Shown piece by piece: positions 8,568 to 18,062 of a stretch of DNA of 64,000 bases. The position numbers and the translations under genes were made by a program. Source of the DNA: Arcticibacterium sp047623945 (GTDB lineage: Bacteria; Bacteroidota; Bacteroidia; Cytophagales; Spirosomataceae); the NCBI GenBank assembly GCA_047623945.1, contig JBLHOT010000005.1, positions 28,783 to 92,782 of the forward strand, written 5' to 3'. Below the pieces are notes generated by a model. That model had not been told where the DNA came from and did no database searches. It saw nothing but the letters and a program-made list of their open reading frames with translations. The first letter of the stretch is position 1, and each line of letters starts with the position of its first letter.

Positions 8568-9746
8568 ATGAACGCATACATCATCAAAGGATTCAGAACG
8601 GCTGTCGGGAAATCTGGTAGAGGTGGATTTAGATTCACTCGTCCAGACGATTTAGCCGCAGAAAATATCAAATATTTATTAGCACAAGTTCCAGAACTAG
8701 ATCCTTCTAGAGTGGATGACTTGATTGTAGGAAACGCTGTACCAGAAGCAGAGCAGGGCATGCAAATGGCACGCTACATTTCCTTATTATCTATGGGGAA
8801 AGCCGTACCGGGAGTAACTATTAACAGATACTGTGGTTCTGGTATTGAGGCAATAGCCATGGCGGCAGGAAAAATAAGTGCGGGTATGGCAGACTGTATC
8901 ATTGCAGGAGGGACGGAATCTATGTCAATGGTACCTACCATGGGCTGGAAAACCGCCTTAAACTATGATATAGCTAAAGACAATCCAGATTACTACTTAG
9001 GAATGGGCTTAACAGCGGAGCAAGTAGCACAGGATTTCAAAATTTCTCGAGAAGACCAAGATGAATTCTCCTACCAGTCTCATATGAAAGCTCTTAAAGC
9101 TCAGGCAGAAGGGACTTTTGATGAGGAAATTGTTCCTATCACAGTGGTAGAGACTTACTTTGACGCAGCTTCTGGTACGAAAAAAACAAAGGAAACCATC
9201 ATAAGCAAAGATGAGGGTCCAAGAGCAGGAACAAGCGTAGAGGCTTTGGCAAGATTAAGACCAGTATTCTCTGCAGGCGGCAGTGTTACAGCCGGAAACT
9301 CTTCTCAAACTTCAGACGGAGCAGCATTCGTTATCGTTATGTCAGAAAGAATGGTAAAGGAACTAAACTTAGAGCCGGTGGCTCAAATGCTAGCATATGC
9401 GGTAGCAGGTTGTGATCCGAGAGTTATGGGAATGGGGCCGGTTTATGCTGTACCTAAAGCTCTTGAGCAGGCAAATTTAAAGTTAAAAGATATAGACCAA
9501 ATAGAGTTAAACGAAGCCTTTGCTTCTCAGTCTCTTGCGGTTATTAGAGAATTGGGAATCGACACCAGTAAATTAAATCCTAATGGAGGAGCCATTGCTT
9601 TGGGACATGCCTTGGGTTCTACTGGTGGTAGACTCACTGTTCAGATTCTTAATGAACTAAGAAGAAGGAGGCAGAAATACGGTCTGGTAACAGCTTGTGT
9701 AGGAGGTGGACAAGGAGTCGCAGGAATCTACGAATTGCTGAAATAG
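8568..9746 (+). CDS. fadA: Acetyl-CoA acyltransferase (3-ketoacyl-CoA thiolase)
   Basis: Thiolytic step of beta-oxidation: 3-ketoacyl-CoA + CoA to acetyl-CoA + shortened acyl-CoA. The acylated cysteine is Cys89 in NRYCGSGIEA. The C-terminal catalytic motifs NGGAIALGHALGSTGGR (His) and TACVGGGQG (Cys) are present. At 392 residues it is normal size. It starts 82 bases after the multifunctional gene and is followed by a strong terminator, so it closes the operon. No acyl-CoA dehydrogenase or ligase is found next to it. Confidence 0.92.
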   Translation: MNAYIIKGFRTAVGKSGRGGFRFTRPDDLAAENIKYLLAQVPELDPSRVDDLIVGNAVPEAEQGMQMARYISLLSMGKAVPGVTINRYCGSGIEAIAMAAGKISAGMADCIIAGGTESMSMVPTMGWKTALNYDIAKDNPDYYLGMGLTAEQVAQDFKISREDQDEFSYQSHMKALKAQAEGTFDEEIVPITVVETYFDAASGTKKTKETIISKDEGPRAGTSVEALARLRPVFSAGGSVTAGNSSQTSDGAAFVIVMSERMVKELNLEPVAQMLAYAVAGCDPRVMGMGPVYAVPKALEQANLKLKDIDQIELNEAFASQSLAVIRELGIDTSKLNPNGGAIALGHALGSTGGRLTVQILNELRRRRQKYGLVTACVGGGQGVAGIYELLK

Positions 9747-9770
9747 GCACAGTCATTGCTTCAAAAAACT

Positions 9771-9804
9771 AAAGGCTCGTGAGAAATCACGAGCCTTTTT
9801 CTTT
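9771..9804 (+). terminator. Terminator of the fad operon
   Basis: A perfect 11-base stem (9771-9781 with 9788-9798), six-base loop, then a T-rich tail to 9804. The A-run on the left arm could also end the opposing transcript. Confidence 0.85.
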
Positions 9805-9820
9805 TCATATTTTCCTGAAA

Positions 9821-12676
9821 TCAATTCACTAATTCTAGGTATCCTTTATAGGTAAATACTTCAGAGTTTTCTTCTAATCTATTGAACTGAACTTTGATTA
9901 AATAGTAGTAAGTCCCTACGGGCATAGCAGTTCCATTAATTCCTATTCCATCCCAGCTGAGGCTGGCTCCTTCTCCACTCGCCACTAATAAACCATAACG
10001 GTTATAAATTTCATAGCTTATGCTTTTTATAAAAGCGGGGCAGTCCATAGGTTCGAAGGTATCGTTCCTGCCATCTCCATTTGGAGAGAATATATTAGGA
10101 AAGGCTATTTTATTACAATTGTCTGCACAGACGATGTTGCTTGGTTGACTTTCCGCATCTAGAATACTCACCGCGGTCACATAATAACATCCTGCAAAAC
10201 CGTCAAAAGGATTTTTTCTATGGTCATAGCTTGTGCTGTTTCCTTCCGTAATCCCTACCTGCTCAAAAATACCGTCAGGAGTTCTAGAGAAATAAACATT
10301 ATATCTCACCAAGTCTGAACGACACTCCGCCCCATTTACAGATTCTGGCGTACTCCAACTAATGGTATTCGTAAATGCATTTTGTCCACATAAGTCCTTT
10401 TGGGCTGCTTCATCACAGCCTATATTATCTAGATTAATAACAAGCGGGCACGGGGGGCTACGATCCGCCGCCGACTGACATATTTCTTGAGAGTGATTTC
10501 CCAACAATCCGAAGATTGAAGCTTCATTTTCATAAATACCTACAGTCATTACTTTATAGCAATACTCTATATTATTTTCTATGACAATGGATTGATCTCC
10601 ATCCGCCAGGTATAAATCAGCTCCTTTATCTATGTATTGATAGGTATTTGGTCCAGTAACTGCCACTTCTGCTATGACATTAAACACTCCAGGGTTTTCC
10701 TTATCCTCTCTATAAACCAAATGGTTTTGATTGTCATTTACCCAAGGAGTATTGGCTGCCCAATTTAAATGTACTTCCCTGTCGTCTGGACTACTGCTTA
10801 GCCTTACCGACGTGGCTGCAGGAGCCTCTCCCATCAGTTTATCATTCTCAAAAAAGAAAGCAAGCTTATATTTATAAATGTTGTTGGTAGTATTTAAACC
10901 AGTATCGGTAAACAAAGTATCTGGGGCGTCATCCAGAAGCGTTGTGATAGAAGCAATTTCTTCAAAACTATCACCTCCGAGTCCTACCGTTCTAAAAATT
11001 TTATAAACAAATGGTCCATCAAACTCTGTGGTGTCTAAGCCCAGAGGTCTGGTCCATTTAACATGTATTTCTCCATTTGTCACCCCAGTTCTTCCTATGT
11101 CTACGTGTGTAATAACTGGCACTCTTTTGGGTAGTTCACTGCCAATACAAAATTCAGGAGAGGGAGAGCTCTTCATCGTACTAAACTGAGAAACGCTTAC
11201 ATCGGCCACAATTCTATAACTGTAAATCTGGCCTCTTTCCGCCTGTGGGTCTAAAAACGTAGTATCCAGCAGACCCACTTCGCCTATCTGCTCATACCGC
11301 CATTCGCTTGGCATACCTTGCAAACAAACACTTGGGTTTAAGCCGCTACAGCCCGCCCTTCTATAAACCATAATCTTACCTCCTCGCGGACAATCCGGAT
11401 ATTGCTGCCATTGCAGTCTTACTCCTTCTTCCACTTCCACTGCCACCAAACCTTTAGGTCGTTGAGGATTGACATTGATTTTTATTGTCTTAATGTCTAC
11501 AAGCTGAGTAATGAACCTTCCTGGCAAGTCTACCACCTTAAAAAGAACATCATAGGACTGCTCTCTTACGTGAGCACAATTCGTTTCCCATGTAAACGTA
11601 CCTACCGCTGGCGAAGTTTGACCAGAAGCCGACTCAAAAGTGGCGGGTTCGTTTGCTATAAAAGGCATCACATTTCCGCTTGGGTCTATGTTATAAACAC
11701 CGCCATTTGTTGTCATTTTTAATGCCTGCCCTTCATCTCTATCCGTAGCAAACACTTCAAATTCAATTTTATCTCCTGCCTCTACACAGAAATCATTGGG
11801 TACTTCTATCTCTGGCCTTCTATTGTCCGTCTCCACCACAATAATCTGCATGTCACGTACAATTTCACCTATTCGAACAAAAGTGCCATTAGGAGCTTTT
11901 CTCCATTCCTCAATCACAAAAGCAACATTATACTGGCCAAGTTGCTGTGGAGCATCCCAAATCAAATCACCAGTAAGAGCGTCAATTCTAAAAGTGGCAG
12001 GTCCTGTTCCTGCTTCATTGAGAATGGGAGACTCCCCTTTAGTCGTAGGGTCTTCATAACCTTCTATGGGTCCACCAACACCGTTTGACAATTGCTTATC
12101 TTCAAATGGAATTGTTAATTTATAAGAAAGACTGTCACCATCTGTGTCAAAAGCACCTGGATTGTGCACAAATCGAACACCCACCGCAGCAGAGTCAACA
12201 GGAATATTAAGTAAGACAGGTGTACTATTTAAACCAAAAGCCGAATTGATAACCAGTGTGGTTTGTACAAAGAACGTGATATCGTCAGAAGGTTGAGGTA
12301 GATTAATGGTTGCTTCGTTTCTATTCGGAATTCCTACACTTACCTTATAAACTCCTGGACCAGGGAAAGTCACTACTGTTTCATAGGTGTTTCTAACTGT
12401 GGTGGAGCTAATCGAAATTTTTTCCTTACGAGGCACTTTATAGCTCACCACGCCATTATTTACAAAGCCAGGGAAAAAATCTACGTCTTCTTGAGCTTCA
12501 TTGGCACTCCTTCCTCCTACTTCGTCCGTGTAAGTAGTAAGGGTAACTCGATAGGTCAATGAGGTCATTGAAATTCTTTGAGCGGTAATTTCTCCGGCTC
12601 TTAAGTGCGTGGCCTCGGCTTTGAGTGTACAAAGTATTAGAACGCTGAAAAGGAATAAGGAATAAAACTTCTTCAT
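9821..12676 (-). CDS. Large secreted protein with gliding-motility C-terminal (CHU_C / T9SS type B) domain
   Basis: A 951-residue surface or secreted protein. The signal peptide is 1-22 (MKKFYSLFLF..KAEA), followed by repeated beta-sandwich modules. Segments such as VEEGVRLQWQQYP, VTNGEIHVKWTRPLG and REVHLNWAANTPW look like fibronectin type III repeats. The last ~90 residues hold FPNIFSPNGDGRNDTFEP and end in a strand-rich tail (GTYYYLIKVQF..YKGYLELVN). This is the type B sorting signal that directs proteins through the type IX secretion system. Such proteins are linked to adhesion, gliding or polymer binding. The function of this one is unknown. Confidence 0.85.
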   Translation of the reverse strand: MKKFYSLFLFSVLILCTLKAEATHLRAGEITAQRISMTSLTYRVTLTTYTDEVGGRSANEAQEDVDFFPGFVNNGVVSYKVPRKEKISISSTTVRNTYETVVTFPGPGVYKVSVGIPNRNEATINLPQPSDDITFFVQTTLVINSAFGLNSTPVLLNIPVDSAAVGVRFVHNPGAFDTDGDSLSYKLTIPFEDKQLSNGVGGPIEGYEDPTTKGESPILNEAGTGPATFRIDALTGDLIWDAPQQLGQYNVAFVIEEWRKAPNGTFVRIGEIVRDMQIIVVETDNRRPEIEVPNDFCVEAGDKIEFEVFATDRDEGQALKMTTNGGVYNIDPSGNVMPFIANEPATFESASGQTSPAVGTFTWETNCAHVREQSYDVLFKVVDLPGRFITQLVDIKTIKINVNPQRPKGLVAVEVEEGVRLQWQQYPDCPRGGKIMVYRRAGCSGLNPSVCLQGMPSEWRYEQIGEVGLLDTTFLDPQAERGQIYSYRIVADVSVSQFSTMKSSPSPEFCIGSELPKRVPVITHVDIGRTGVTNGEIHVKWTRPLGLDTTEFDGPFVYKIFRTVGLGGDSFEEIASITTLLDDAPDTLFTDTGLNTTNNIYKYKLAFFFENDKLMGEAPAATSVRLSSSPDDREVHLNWAANTPWVNDNQNHLVYREDKENPGVFNVIAEVAVTGPNTYQYIDKGADLYLADGDQSIVIENNIEYCYKVMTVGIYENEASIFGLLGNHSQEICQSAADRSPPCPLVINLDNIGCDEAAQKDLCGQNAFTNTISWSTPESVNGAECRSDLVRYNVYFSRTPDGIFEQVGITEGNSTSYDHRKNPFDGFAGCYYVTAVSILDAESQPSNIVCADNCNKIAFPNIFSPNGDGRNDTFEPMDCPAFIKSISYEIYNRYGLLVASGEGASLSWDGIGINGTAMPVGTYYYLIKVQFNRLEENSEVFTYKGYLELVN

Positions 12677-12869
12677 TTATGTTAGTACAGAGATGTATTA
12701 TAAATAACGCAAGCTTAGCATCAATATTTATATGAGCCGAAAATACCGCTACTTTCTCCAAATATATCAAAACAAATAGATTATTGAGCTCAGACTTTAT
12801 AGAAGTACGGGGATTAGGCACAAGCCGTCTAATAAATTTAGAAATAGCCCTTTGATATTGATTTTTAAA

Positions 12870-12900
12870 TTGGTTCTAAACTGTTTGGTACTTACTTTTG
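12870..12900 (+). promoter_or_regulatory. Promoter of sdhCAB
   Basis: TTG at 12870-12872, 20 bases, then TACTTTTG at 12893-12900 is an exact match to the Bacteroidota TTG / TAnnTTTG pattern. The start would be near 12907, giving a leader of about 60 bases before sdhC. Confidence 0.6.
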
Positions 12901-12967
12901 GGACTATTATTTAAGCCGTTAAAAAGGCTTCAGATTTTTAAATCGACAAAAATAAATTTCCATTTAT

Positions 12968-13747
12968 ATGTCTTGGATAACCAAAACATTAAGTAGTTCA
13001 ATCGGGAAGAAAGTCCTCATGTCAATCACGGGACTTTTCCTTTGTAGCTTTCTAATCATTCATTTGATTGGCAATCTTCAATTATTCAATAATGACGGTG
13101 GCTATAGCTTTAACAAGTATACCGTTTTTATGACTACGAATCCTCTAATAAAAACGGTTTCGTACTTACTCTATGCTTCTATTCTTTTCCATGCCTTTTG
13201 GGGGCTCTACCTAGAATTTCAGAATAGAAAAGCAAGGCCTATTGGCTACGCAAAATCTAGAAACCAAGGTTCGTGGGCCAGTAAGAAAATGGCTATTCTT
13301 GGCACGATGCTTCTGGTTTACATAGCCGTACACTTAGGCGATTTTTGGTATGAATACAAATGGGGGCACTTGCCTTACGTTACATATACTGAAGATTTAC
13401 GTACTGGAAATCTCTTAAACCAAGAGGCTATGTCGGCAAATTACACTCAGGAAGTTAAGATGCTTGAAGTGGTTAATTCAGAAACAGGAACTAAAGCAGT
13501 TACTGTAAAAGACCTATATGTAGAGGCGGAGGAAGCGTTTTCTAAGGTATGGCTTGTCATACTCTACGTACTGTCCATGATAGCTCTAGGCTTTCATTTA
13601 GCACACGGTTTTCAAAGTGGTTTTCAAACTTTAGGTATTAGTCATCCTAAATACACACCATTTATTAAAGTATTAGGGACTTGGATTTTTGCAATTCTGA
13701 TTCCTTTGGCATTTGCCGCAATTCCTGTTTACTTTCTAATCAAATAA
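12968..13747 (+). CDS. sdhC: Succinate dehydrogenase cytochrome b subunit
   Basis: Membrane anchor of complex II, which passes electrons from the iron-sulfur subunit to menaquinone. This 259-residue protein has five predicted membrane segments (near 16-38, 65-85, 108-130, 193-216, 234-257) and well-placed His residues (HLIGNLQLF, LFHAFWG, YIAVHLGDF, GFHLAHGFQ) for two haems. That is the single-chain type B anchor, so no sdhD is expected. It is 17 bases before sdhA in a three-gene operon. Confidence 0.9.
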   Translation: MSWITKTLSSSIGKKVLMSITGLFLCSFLIIHLIGNLQLFNNDGGYSFNKYTVFMTTNPLIKTVSYLLYASILFHAFWGLYLEFQNRKARPIGYAKSRNQGSWASKKMAILGTMLLVYIAVHLGDFWYEYKWGHLPYVTYTEDLRTGNLLNQEAMSANYTQEVKMLEVVNSETGTKAVTVKDLYVEAEEAFSKVWLVILYVLSMIALGFHLAHGFQSGFQTLGISHPKYTPFIKVLGTWIFAILIPLAFAAIPVYFLIK

Positions 13748-13764
13748 TTTAAAAGATAGAAACC

Positions 13765-15774
13765 ATGGCGAAATTCAAACTTGATGCCAAGATACCTGAC
13801 GGTCCAATAGCCGAAAAGTGGACATCTTATAAAGATAAAATCAATCTAGTAAACCCTGCCAACAAGCGTTCTATTGACGTTATTGTCGTAGGAACTGGCT
13901 TGGCTGGTGGCTCCGCCGCAGCTACTTTGGCCGAGCTTGGCTATAACGTAAAAGCATTCTGTTACCAAGACTCTCCAAGAAGGGCTCACTCCATTGCTGC
14001 TCAAGGTGGTATAAATGCCGCCAAAAATTACCAAGGAGACGGCGACTCTAATTATAGATTATTCTATGACACTTTAAAAGGTGGAGATTATCGATCTAGA
14101 GAAGCCAATGTACATAGACTTGCAGAAGTCTCCGGAAACATCATTGACCAATGTGTGGCACAAGGTGTCCCATTCGCTAGAGATTATGGTGGATTATTGG
14201 ACAATCGTTCTTTTGGGGGAGTGTTAGTTTCTAGGACTTTCTACGCCAAAGGTCAAACGGGACAACAGCTATTATTGGGAGCCTACTCTGCCATGAACAG
14301 ACAAATCTCTCGTGGAAAGATTCAAATGCACAATCGTCACGAGATGTTAGACCTCGTTATAGTTGACGGTAAGGCCAGAGGTATTATAGCTAGAAACCTA
14401 ATAACAGGAGAAATAGAAAGACATTCTGCTCATGCCGTAGTAATAGCTAGTGGTGGTTATGGCAACGTGTATTATTTATCTACCAATGCTATGGGTTCTA
14501 ACGTAACAGCCTCATGGAAGATACATCAAAAAGGAGCTTTTTTTGCCAATCCTTGTTACGCCCAGATACACCCAACTTGTATTCCAAGATCTGGCGACTA
14601 TCAGTCTAAGCTCACCTTAATGTCTGAGTCCTTAAGAAATGATGGCCGAATCTGGGTACCCAAAAACTTGGATGACGTAAAAGCTATAAGAGAAGGTAAA
14701 CTGAAACCAACCGCCTTAGCCGAGGAAGACAGAGATTACTACTTAGAAAGAAGATATCCAGCGTTCGGAAACTTAGTCCCTAGAGACGTAGCCTCTAGAG
14801 CAGCCAAAGAACGTTGTGATGCAGGATACGGAGTAAACAAAACAGGAGAGGCTGTTTATTTAGACTTCAAAGCATCTATAGAAAGATACGGAAAAGAGCA
14901 GGCTCTTATACATGGAAAGAAGGATCCTTCTCATGAAGATATAGTGGCTTTAGGTACAGACGTAATTAGAGCTAAATATGGCAACCTTTTCCAAATGTAT
15001 GAGAAGATTGTAGATGAAGACCCATATACCACTCCAATGATGATTTATCCTGCCATCCATTATACAATGGGGGGTGTTTGGGTAGATTATAATTTAATGA
15101 CTACCATTCCTGGCTGTTATGCCATTGGCGAAGCCAATTTCTCAGAGCACGGAGCCAATAGGTTAGGAGCTTCTGCTCTAATGCAAGGTTTGGCAGACGG
15201 CTATTTCTTATTACCCTATACCATAGGAGATTACCTTTCAAATGATATTAGAACTGGAGAAATATCAACAGACTCTCCAGAATTTGATGCCGCCGAAAAA
15301 GACGTAAAGAAGAAGCTGAATTTCTTTGTGAACAATAAAGGAGACCACTCTGTAGATTATTACCATAGGAAACTAGGGAAAATCATGTGGGATAAAGTAG
15401 GTATGTCTAGATCTAAAGAGGGATTGATAGAGGGCATCGCCGAAATTCAAGCCCTTCGTAAAGACTTCTGGAAAAACGTTTCTGTGCCAGGAACAACAGA
15501 TGAAGTCAACCCTGAGCTAGAAAAAGCATCTCGAGTAGCTGATTTCTTAGAATTGGGTGAGCTTTTTGCGAAAGACGCTTTAGAAAGAAATGAGTCCTGT
15601 GGAGGTCACTTTAGAGAAGATTATCAAACAGAAGACGGTGAAGCTCTTAGAGACGACAAGAACTACGCATATGTAGCGGCTTGGGAATATAAAGGGGAAC
15701 CATCTGACGCTGTATTGCACAAAGAGGAATTAGTATTTAATGACATAGAGCTAAAAACACGCTCTTACAAATAA
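13765..15774 (+). CDS. sdhA: Succinate dehydrogenase flavoprotein subunit
   Basis: Oxidises succinate to fumarate (or the reverse) on a covalently bound FAD. The Rossmann motif VVGTGLAGGSAA is near 41-52, and the FAD-linking His75 sits in RRAHSIAAQGGINAA. Substrate-site segments include HPTCIPRSGDY and HYTMGGVWVD, and GANRLGASALMQGL follows. At 669 residues it is the size of type B flavoproteins. It is joined to sdhB by seven bases. Confidence 0.95.
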   Translation: MAKFKLDAKIPDGPIAEKWTSYKDKINLVNPANKRSIDVIVVGTGLAGGSAAATLAELGYNVKAFCYQDSPRRAHSIAAQGGINAAKNYQGDGDSNYRLFYDTLKGGDYRSREANVHRLAEVSGNIIDQCVAQGVPFARDYGGLLDNRSFGGVLVSRTFYAKGQTGQQLLLGAYSAMNRQISRGKIQMHNRHEMLDLVIVDGKARGIIARNLITGEIERHSAHAVVIASGGYGNVYYLSTNAMGSNVTASWKIHQKGAFFANPCYAQIHPTCIPRSGDYQSKLTLMSESLRNDGRIWVPKNLDDVKAIREGKLKPTALAEEDRDYYLERRYPAFGNLVPRDVASRAAKERCDAGYGVNKTGEAVYLDFKASIERYGKEQALIHGKKDPSHEDIVALGTDVIRAKYGNLFQMYEKIVDEDPYTTPMMIYPAIHYTMGGVWVDYNLMTTIPGCYAIGEANFSEHGANRLGASALMQGLADGYFLLPYTIGDYLSNDIRTGEISTDSPEFDAAEKDVKKKLNFFVNNKGDHSVDYYHRKLGKIMWDKVGMSRSKEGLIEGIAEIQALRKDFWKNVSVPGTTDEVNPELEKASRVADFLELGELFAKDALERNESCGGHFREDYQTEDGEALRDDKNYAYVAAWEYKGEPSDAVLHKEELVFNDIELKTRSYK

Positions 15775-15781
15775 TCAAAGC

Positions 15782-16534
15782 ATGGATTTAACACTGAAAA
15801 TTTGGAGACAAAAAAATGCCACAGATAAGGGAGGCATTGTCGACTACAAAGTTTCCGATATATCCGAGCACATGTCATTCTTAGAAATGATGGATGTGCT
15901 AAATGAAGAATTGGTAGCCAAAAATGACGACCCAGTGGCTTTTGACCATGATTGTCGCGAAGGTATTTGCGGCTCATGTTCATTACATATCAATGGTGAA
16001 CCACACGGCCCAGATAGTGGCACCACCACCTGTCAGTTACATATGCGTCGTTTTAAGGACGGGGACGAAATTTACATTGAGCCTTTCAGAGCCAAAGCTT
16101 TTCCTGTTATTAAGGATCTGATGGTAGACAGAAGTGCCTTCGACAGGATTCAACATGCTGGTGCCTTTATCTCTGTAAACACTTCTGGAAACACGCAAGA
16201 TGCCAATGCTATTCCTATTCCGAAGGCTGATGCAGACATGGCCTTTGATGCCGCTACATGCATAGGCTGTGGAGCCTGCGTAGCTTCCTGTAAAAATGCC
16301 TCGGCGATGCTATTTGTGTCGGCTAAGGTTTCTCAGTTCGCTCTATTACCTCAGGGTAAGGTGGAAGCTGCTGATAGAGCTAAAAATATGGTGAATCAAA
16401 TGGACCTAGAGGGTTTTGGAAACTGTACCAATACAGGGGCTTGTGAGGTAGAATGTCCAAAAGGAATTTCACTAGAAAACATTGCTAGAATGAATAGAGA
16501 ATACTTATCTGCTAGTCTAACTTCGGCGGACTAA
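15782..16534 (+). CDS. sdhB: Succinate dehydrogenase iron-sulfur subunit
   Basis: Carries electrons from FAD to the cytochrome b anchor through three clusters. The cysteine motifs are all visible: CREGICGSC plus a distal Cys for [2Fe-2S] in the N-terminal ferredoxin domain, CIGCGACVASC for [4Fe-4S], and CTNTGACEVECPKGI for the [3Fe-4S] cluster. At 250 residues it is complete. It is the last gene of the operon, followed by a perfect bidirectional hairpin. Confidence 0.95.
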   Translation: MDLTLKIWRQKNATDKGGIVDYKVSDISEHMSFLEMMDVLNEELVAKNDDPVAFDHDCREGICGSCSLHINGEPHGPDSGTTTCQLHMRRFKDGDEIYIEPFRAKAFPVIKDLMVDRSAFDRIQHAGAFISVNTSGNTQDANAIPIPKADADMAFDAATCIGCGACVASCKNASAMLFVSAKVSQFALLPQGKVEAADRAKNMVNQMDLEGFGNCTNTGACEVECPKGISLENIARMNREYLSASLTSAD

Positions 16535-16556
16535 TCATTTTCAATGCTAATATTTA

Positions 16557-16590
16557 TAATAAAAGCCTTCCAAGTGGAAGGCTTTTATTA
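16557..16590. terminator. Bidirectional terminator between sdhB and idi
   Basis: A 34-base perfect palindrome (arms TAATAAAAGCCTTCC and its complement) with T-rich flanks on both strands. It separates two convergent genes. Confidence 0.85.
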
Positions 16591-16634
16591 TGCCTTTTTC
16601 AAAGGTTTTGAAGTTGTATCTTCTACACTTAGGA

Positions 16635-17144
16635 TTAAATCCTATCTAATATTTCTCTAAACCACACGCTATAGCTTTCAGGATCTGTTTTGATATCCTC
16701 CCTGATCTCCGAAACTTTCATCCACTTAAAATCTGCTACCTCTTCTGGATTTGCCACAAAAACATCATTATACTCGCCATAGAATACATGATCTATTTCG
16801 TGTTCGGTAAGCCCATTATCAAATTCAGCATGATACTTGAAAGTGAATTTGTATTCCAAATCACAATCAAAACCCATCTCCTCTCCCAACCTTCTTCGTG
16901 CAGCTTCTTGCATTGTATCCCCTTCATTAGGGTGACCGCAGCAAGCATTTGTCCATAGACCGGGAGAATGATATTTCCCAAACGCTCTTTGATGAATCAG
17001 CATCTCTCCATTTCTATTGAATATAAGAACTGAAAATGCTCTATGAAGCAATCCTAAAAGATGCACCTTTAGTTTTTCATCGTAACCAATGATCTCATCG
17101 GCTTCATTAACAAGGGCTATATTTATTATCTCTGTTTTTGACAT
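16635..17144 (-). CDS. idi: Isopentenyl-diphosphate delta-isomerase, type 1
   Basis: Interconverts isopentenyl and dimethylallyl diphosphate for isoprenoid (quinone, carotenoid) synthesis. It is a 169-residue Nudix-fold enzyme. The catalytic Cys lies in NACCGHPNEGD, followed by the Nudix-like helix ARRRLGEEMGF. The second catalytic acid region is TEHEIDHVF. A single gene between two opposing units; its start is 74 bases from the divergent FAH-family gene. Confidence 0.92.
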   Translation of the reverse strand: MSKTEIINIALVNEADEIIGYDEKLKVHLLGLLHRAFSVLIFNRNGEMLIHQRAFGKYHSPGLWTNACCGHPNEGDTMQEAARRRLGEEMGFDCDLEYKFTFKYHAEFDNGLTEHEIDHVFYGEYNDVFVANPEEVADFKWMKVSEIREDIKTDPESYSVWFREILDRI

Positions 17145-17218
17145 GTATTAAAGTGCTATTCTATCTTTATTTATAGGCAAAATCCCTAAATTTCGTCCTC
17201 AAACATTTTAAGCCAATT

Positions 17219-18061
17219 ATGAGACTATACAAAACGGGCAAAGGATTTATTATTGAAAACGAAGGCCAATACTATTTGTCGAAAGAAATCAACTGGGATT
17301 CTTTTATAAACAGGAAAGACCTCTTTTTAGCTATTAACAGCGAAATTGACAAACTGGTTTCCGAAGATGGCCTAAAGCATATTATTTCTACTGAAGCTTT
17401 AGCCCCAATTCTTAACCAAGAAGTTTGGGCCTCTGGTGTTACTTATATGCGAAGTAAAAAAGCCAGAATGGAAGAATCTAAAGATTCAGGCGGCGGCGAT
17501 TTTTACGATAAAGTATATGACGCTGATAGACCAGAATTGTTTTTCAAGGCCACTGCGGATCGCGTAGTAGGACCTGGAGAAAACATTAGAATCAGAAAGG
17601 ATTCTAAGTGGAATGTACCCGAGCCAGAATTGACCCTATTTATCAATAGTTTTGGTCAAATTTCCGGATATACGGTAGGTAATGATGTGAGCAGCAGAGA
17701 TATTGAAGGTGAAAACCCTTTGTATTTGCCGCAGGCCAAATCTTATGACAAAAGTGCAGCTTTAGGGCCATGCATCTATGTTTCGGCTTCACCCATTGAC
17801 CCTTCTTCAACTATAACATTAGAGATTTCAAGGTCAAATAAGACCCTATTTAAGGAATCTATTGAGATTAATCAGATGAAAAGAACTCATACTGATTTGG
17901 TAAAGTACCTCTACGCCGAATGTACTTTTAGTCAGGGATGTTTTTTAATGACTGGCACAGGTATAATTCCTGAAGATGAATTTTCGCTTCAAGTAGGCGA
18001 CAAAGTAGATATTAGCATTGAACATATAGGAACGCTTTCTAACACCGTAGAAACAAAATAA
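17219..18061 (+). CDS. Fumarylacetoacetate hydrolase family protein (probable 2-keto-3-deoxy acid dehydratase or diketo acid hydrolase)
   Basis: A 280-residue FAH-fold enzyme. The metal-binding acids are in VPEPELTLF (near residues 140-145), and the core motif GYTVGNDVSSRDIEGENP follows. Members near an alpha-ketoglutarate semialdehyde dehydrogenase are often 2-keto-3-deoxy-pentonate dehydratases; others hydrolyse 2,4-diketo-3-deoxy sugar acids in L-fucose/L-rhamnose oxidation. The two genes downstream fit either route. The stop is one base before the next ATG, so translation is likely coupled. Confidence 0.75.
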   Translation: MRLYKTGKGFIIENEGQYYLSKEINWDSFINRKDLFLAINSEIDKLVSEDGLKHIISTEALAPILNQEVWASGVTYMRSKKARMEESKDSGGGDFYDKVYDADRPELFFKATADRVVGPGENIRIRKDSKWNVPEPELTLFINSFGQISGYTVGNDVSSRDIEGENPLYLPQAKSYDKSAALGPCIYVSASPIDPSSTITLEISRSNKTLFKESIEINQMKRTHTDLVKYLYAECTFSQGCFLMTGTGIIPEDEFSLQVGDKVDISIEHIGTLSNTVETK

Positions 18062-18062
18062 C